In this document: piece by piece, positions 62,084 through 64,000 of the stretch
Layout: every line of letters begins with the position of its first letter
Position numbering within the stretch: position 1 is the first letter of the stretch
Source of the DNA: Streptomyces spororaveus
GTDB taxonomy: Bacteria; Actinomycetota; Actinomycetes; Streptomycetales; Streptomycetaceae
NCBI RefSeq assembly: GCF_016755875.1
Contig: NZ_BNED01000005.1
Location: 3,982,001 to 4,046,000 of the forward strand
Direction: 5' to 3'
DNA: 64,000 bases
Notes under the pieces: model-generated
The model's input: the letters and a program-made list of their open reading frames with translations, nothing else
Databases searched by the model: none
What the model was told of the DNA's origin: nothing
Made by a program: the position numbers and the translations under genes

Positions 62084-64000
62084 CTAGAAGAAGACATTCC
62101 AGGGGTTCATCTCGTCCTCGGTACGCGGCTGTTCCAGCCGCCCGGTGCGGGTCGGGACCTCGTAGAGCCGGCCCGGGCCCAGGCGCCGCCAGAAGTGCCG
62201 CATGCCGGGGGCGATGACCTTGACCACGCACAGGTCGAGATCGGGGCGCGTCTGGTCCAGCACGATGACCTCGATGCCGGCGGCCTCGGCCCGGGACACG
62301 CAGTCCTTGATGTGGTCGGCGAGGTCGTGGCCCGCCAGCGGGGCGAAGTCACCCACCGTGGTGGGCTTCTGGTCCGGGTCGGGGGTCAGCCAGGGCTCGT
62401 CCGCCAGCTTGACCTTCTTGCACCACGCGAGGGTCTCCGGATCGTCCGACCGGTAGACGGTGTTGCCGTCGGCGTCGCGCCGGTCCACGTACGGCAGGAA
62501 CTGGTTGACCTCGGTGAGGGCGCGGATGGCGGCGATCCGCGCGTCCGGGTGCGAACCGAAGCCGACCATCACGTCCTCGACGTCGTGGCGGCGCCCGGAG
62601 ACCGCGGCGAAGGTGGGGATGCCCAGGTCGGAGGTGATGTCCAGGACCCACACGTCGCGGTCCATGCTCGCGTAGAACGCGCGCATGGTGTCCACGTACG
62701 GGTCTTCCAGCGAGTCCAGGTCGAACGCCGGGACGCGCAGGCGGTTGTACCACCACAGCGCCACCGAGTCGCGTTCCACGACCTCGCAGAAGCCCTGGAG
62801 GATGGCCTCTTCCAGGGTGTTGCCGCTGGCGCCGCCGTTGGAGTCGCCCACGCAGTAGAAGTGCTCGGAGAGATCCGGGTGGCCGTACCAGGCGTAGCCG
62901 GACGGAATCATCCGCTCGGTCTCGCGGGTCAGGGACCAGCCGGTGGACCAGTCGATCGGCAGATCGGTGCGGAAGGGGTCCGGAACCAGGTGGAGCCGGT
63001 GGGTGGGGTCGGCGTTCCACCGCTCGCGGCCGGCGACCTGCGCCTCGGAGAAGCCCAGCAGTTCGTCCATGTGCACGGCGACGTCCGGGTCGAGGTCGTC
63101 GTACGCGGCCCGGGTGACCGGCTCGCCGCCCCGCCACACCGCCGAATAGCGCTCGATGGCCTCGCACATCGCGCTGACCTTGGCCTGGATCTCCGAGCGG
63201 CCCTTGCCGCCGCTCTGACCGCGCATGTTGCGGCGCAACAGGTCCATGTTGTCGTTGACCATCGCGAAGTTGTGGCCCGCGGTGAAGCTGTAGGTGACGC
63301 CGTTGCCGGTCTCCTCGTGGGCGCCGAGCTTGGTGATCGCGCCGAGGTAGGGGCTGATGTGCCGCTTCAGCCGGTCGTACGTCAGCTGCGGCGGCTGGAT
63401 CCGGTAGCCGCCGTCCGTGGTGTGCCGGGCGGGGCTGGCGGTGAGGGAGACCTTGGGGCTGCGCTCGGAGACCAGCGTCGGGTCACCGCAGGAGGCGCAC
63501 TGCGGCTGCCGTACGAGGGTGTGCTCGGCGCTCTCCAGAGTGATCAGGTCCATGGTGCGCATCACGCCGGTCAGGGACTCGGACGTGCCGGTGACGACGA
63601 TCCGGGCGGCCTCGACGGCGAGCAGGCCCGCGATCAGCGTCGAGCTCGCGGGAAGTGCCGCGTGCGAGGGGTGGCGGGGGGTGTGGTCGCCGCGCTTGCC
63701 GGAAAGGTAGCGCTCGACCTGGCGGTTGCCACCGAGCCGCTGGGCCAGGCAGGTCCAGCAGCCGGTCTCGCCGGGACGCAGGAAGGGACCGACCCACGGC
63801 ACGACACCGGCGGGCTTGGCCGGCAGCCAGGAGCGGCCGGCGGCCAGGTAGGCGGTGTTCAGGCGGTCCAGTTCCGGGTCGAGGTAGTCGTCGACCAGGA
63901 CGACCGTCAGGCCGTCCCCGGCGTCCGCCGAGCCGATCGCCTCGTCGAAGCCGACCACACGCACCCGGAGGCCGTTGGACTCCAGCGCGCCGAGCACCGG
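62084..64000 (-). CDS. YcaO cyclodehydratase fused to E1-like leader-binding domain (5' end cut by window)
   Basis: At least 637 codons are visible; the gene continues past the right edge. The N-terminal visible part is an E1-like/OcinThF domain with zinc-binding CWTC and CASC pairs that recognise the precursor leader. The C-terminal YcaO domain contains SAMCEAIERYSAVWRGG, EAILQGFCEVVERDSVALWWYN, and acidic ATP/Mg residues. It activates backbone amides with ATP to cyclise Cys/Ser/Thr to azolines. The C-terminus is MNPWNVFF rather than the PxPxP of many TOMM YcaO proteins. Confidence 0.94.
   Translation of the reverse strand, partial: PVLGALESNGLRVRVVGFDEAIGSADAGDGLTVVLVDDYLDPELDRLNTAYLAAGRSWLPAKPAGVVPWVGPFLRPGETGCWTCLAQRLGGNRQVERYLSGKRGDHTPRHPSHAALPASSTLIAGLLAVEAARIVVTGTSESLTGVMRTMDLITLESAEHTLVRQPQCASCGDPTLVSERSPKVSLTASPARHTTDGGYRIQPPQLTYDRLKRHISPYLGAITKLGAHEETGNGVTYSFTAGHNFAMVNDNMDLLRRNMRGQSGGKGRSEIQAKVSAMCEAIERYSAVWRGGEPVTRAAYDDLDPDVAVHMDELLGFSEAQVAGRERWNADPTHRLHLVPDPFRTDLPIDWSTGWSLTRETERMIPSGYAWYGHPDLSEHFYCVGDSNGGASGNTLEEAILQGFCEVVERDSVALWWYNRLRVPAFDLDSLEDPYVDTMRAFYASMDRDVWVLDITSDLGIPTFAAVSGRRHDVEDVMVGFGSHPDARIAAIRALTEVNQFLPYVDRRDADGNTVYRSDDPETLAWCKKVKLADEPWLTPDPDQKPTTVGDFAPLAGHDLADHIKDCVSRAEAAGIEVIVLDQTRPDLDLCVVKVIAPGMRHFWRRLGPGRLYEVPTRTGRLEQPRTEDEMNPWNVFF

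Noticed and set aside
45147..64000. Thiopeptide or lanthipeptide cluster
   Set aside because: No LanB-type dehydratase, [4+2] cyclase or LanC/LanM-like protein is visible; YcaO plus SagB and NHLP leaders fit an azol(in)e TOMM. Genes beyond the right edge could change this.

Overview
The window is high-GC DNA with dense, tightly packed genes, many GTG and some TTG starts, and strong GC hairpin terminators. Gene content (DUF3180, DUF5753/DUF397 regulators, SigE-type ECF factor, TipA-like MerR, Scr1/WhiJ-type triads, ftsH-hpt-tilS-dacB-ppa block) points to a Streptomyces or close relative chromosome. Two thirds is conserved housekeeping DNA; the last third is a ribosomally synthesised peptide (RiPP) gene cluster that runs off the right edge.

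Region 1 (1-5.2 kb): an osmoprotectant-type ABC importer (two permeases on - strand, ATPase divergent on +), a membrane esterase, and an MprF-like aminoacyl-phosphatidylglycerol synthase. Region 2 (5.2-20 kb): folate genes folP, NTF2-like, folB, folK, DUF3180 (+ strand) converge on folE, ftsH, hpt, tilS, a zinc metallopeptidase and dacB (- strand); ppa diverges from dacB, followed by a ThrE-like exporter. A 1335-bp IS5-type insertion sequence with a passenger gene is inserted exactly at the stop codon of the DUF3180 gene. Region 3 (20-30.8 kb): DedA, TipA-like regulator with a textbook palindromic operator, a PadR-linked ABC-2 exporter with two operator-like sites, DinB-like protein, PBP2, aldehyde dehydrogenase, and an XRE-DUF5753 / ATP-binding / DUF397 triad (WhiJ/AbaA-like arrangement) that shares a 20-bp site. 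Region 4 (30.8-42.4 kb): DUF2786 protein, a family-A DNA polymerase lacking an obvious exonuclease site, ECF sigma factor with membrane partner, GNAT, serine hydrolase, two membrane-anchored extracytoplasmic proteins, MFS pump and TetR.

Region 5 (42.4-64 kb): a TOMM/azol(in)e-type RiPP cluster. Two precursor peptides have nitrile-hydratase-alpha-like leaders and an identical C-terminal nonapeptide CCCPCSCCT. Downstream on + strand are an ABC-2 exporter, a divergent P450, an FAD amine-oxidase-like enzyme, a Rieske oxygenase and an alpha/beta hydrolase. Converging on - strand are a YcaO/E1-like cyclodehydratase, SagB-type dehydrogenase, HlyD-like adaptor, two NHLM-type ABC transporters (one with a C39 peptidase), a 45-residue ORF and a NodU/CmcH-type carbamoyltransferase. 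Divergent from the precursors are a second P450, a SAM methyltransferase and a small membrane protein, separated by an array of near-identical GAATrCGTA repeats. The likely logic is: YcaO/SagB convert core Cys/Ser/Thr to azoles, the oxidoreductases, methyl- and carbamoyl-transferases decorate the product, and the C39 transporter removes the leader during export. The final product is not recognisable from the sequence, and the core keeps the nitrile hydratase metal-claw pattern CxxCSC, which makes this the most interesting part of the window.
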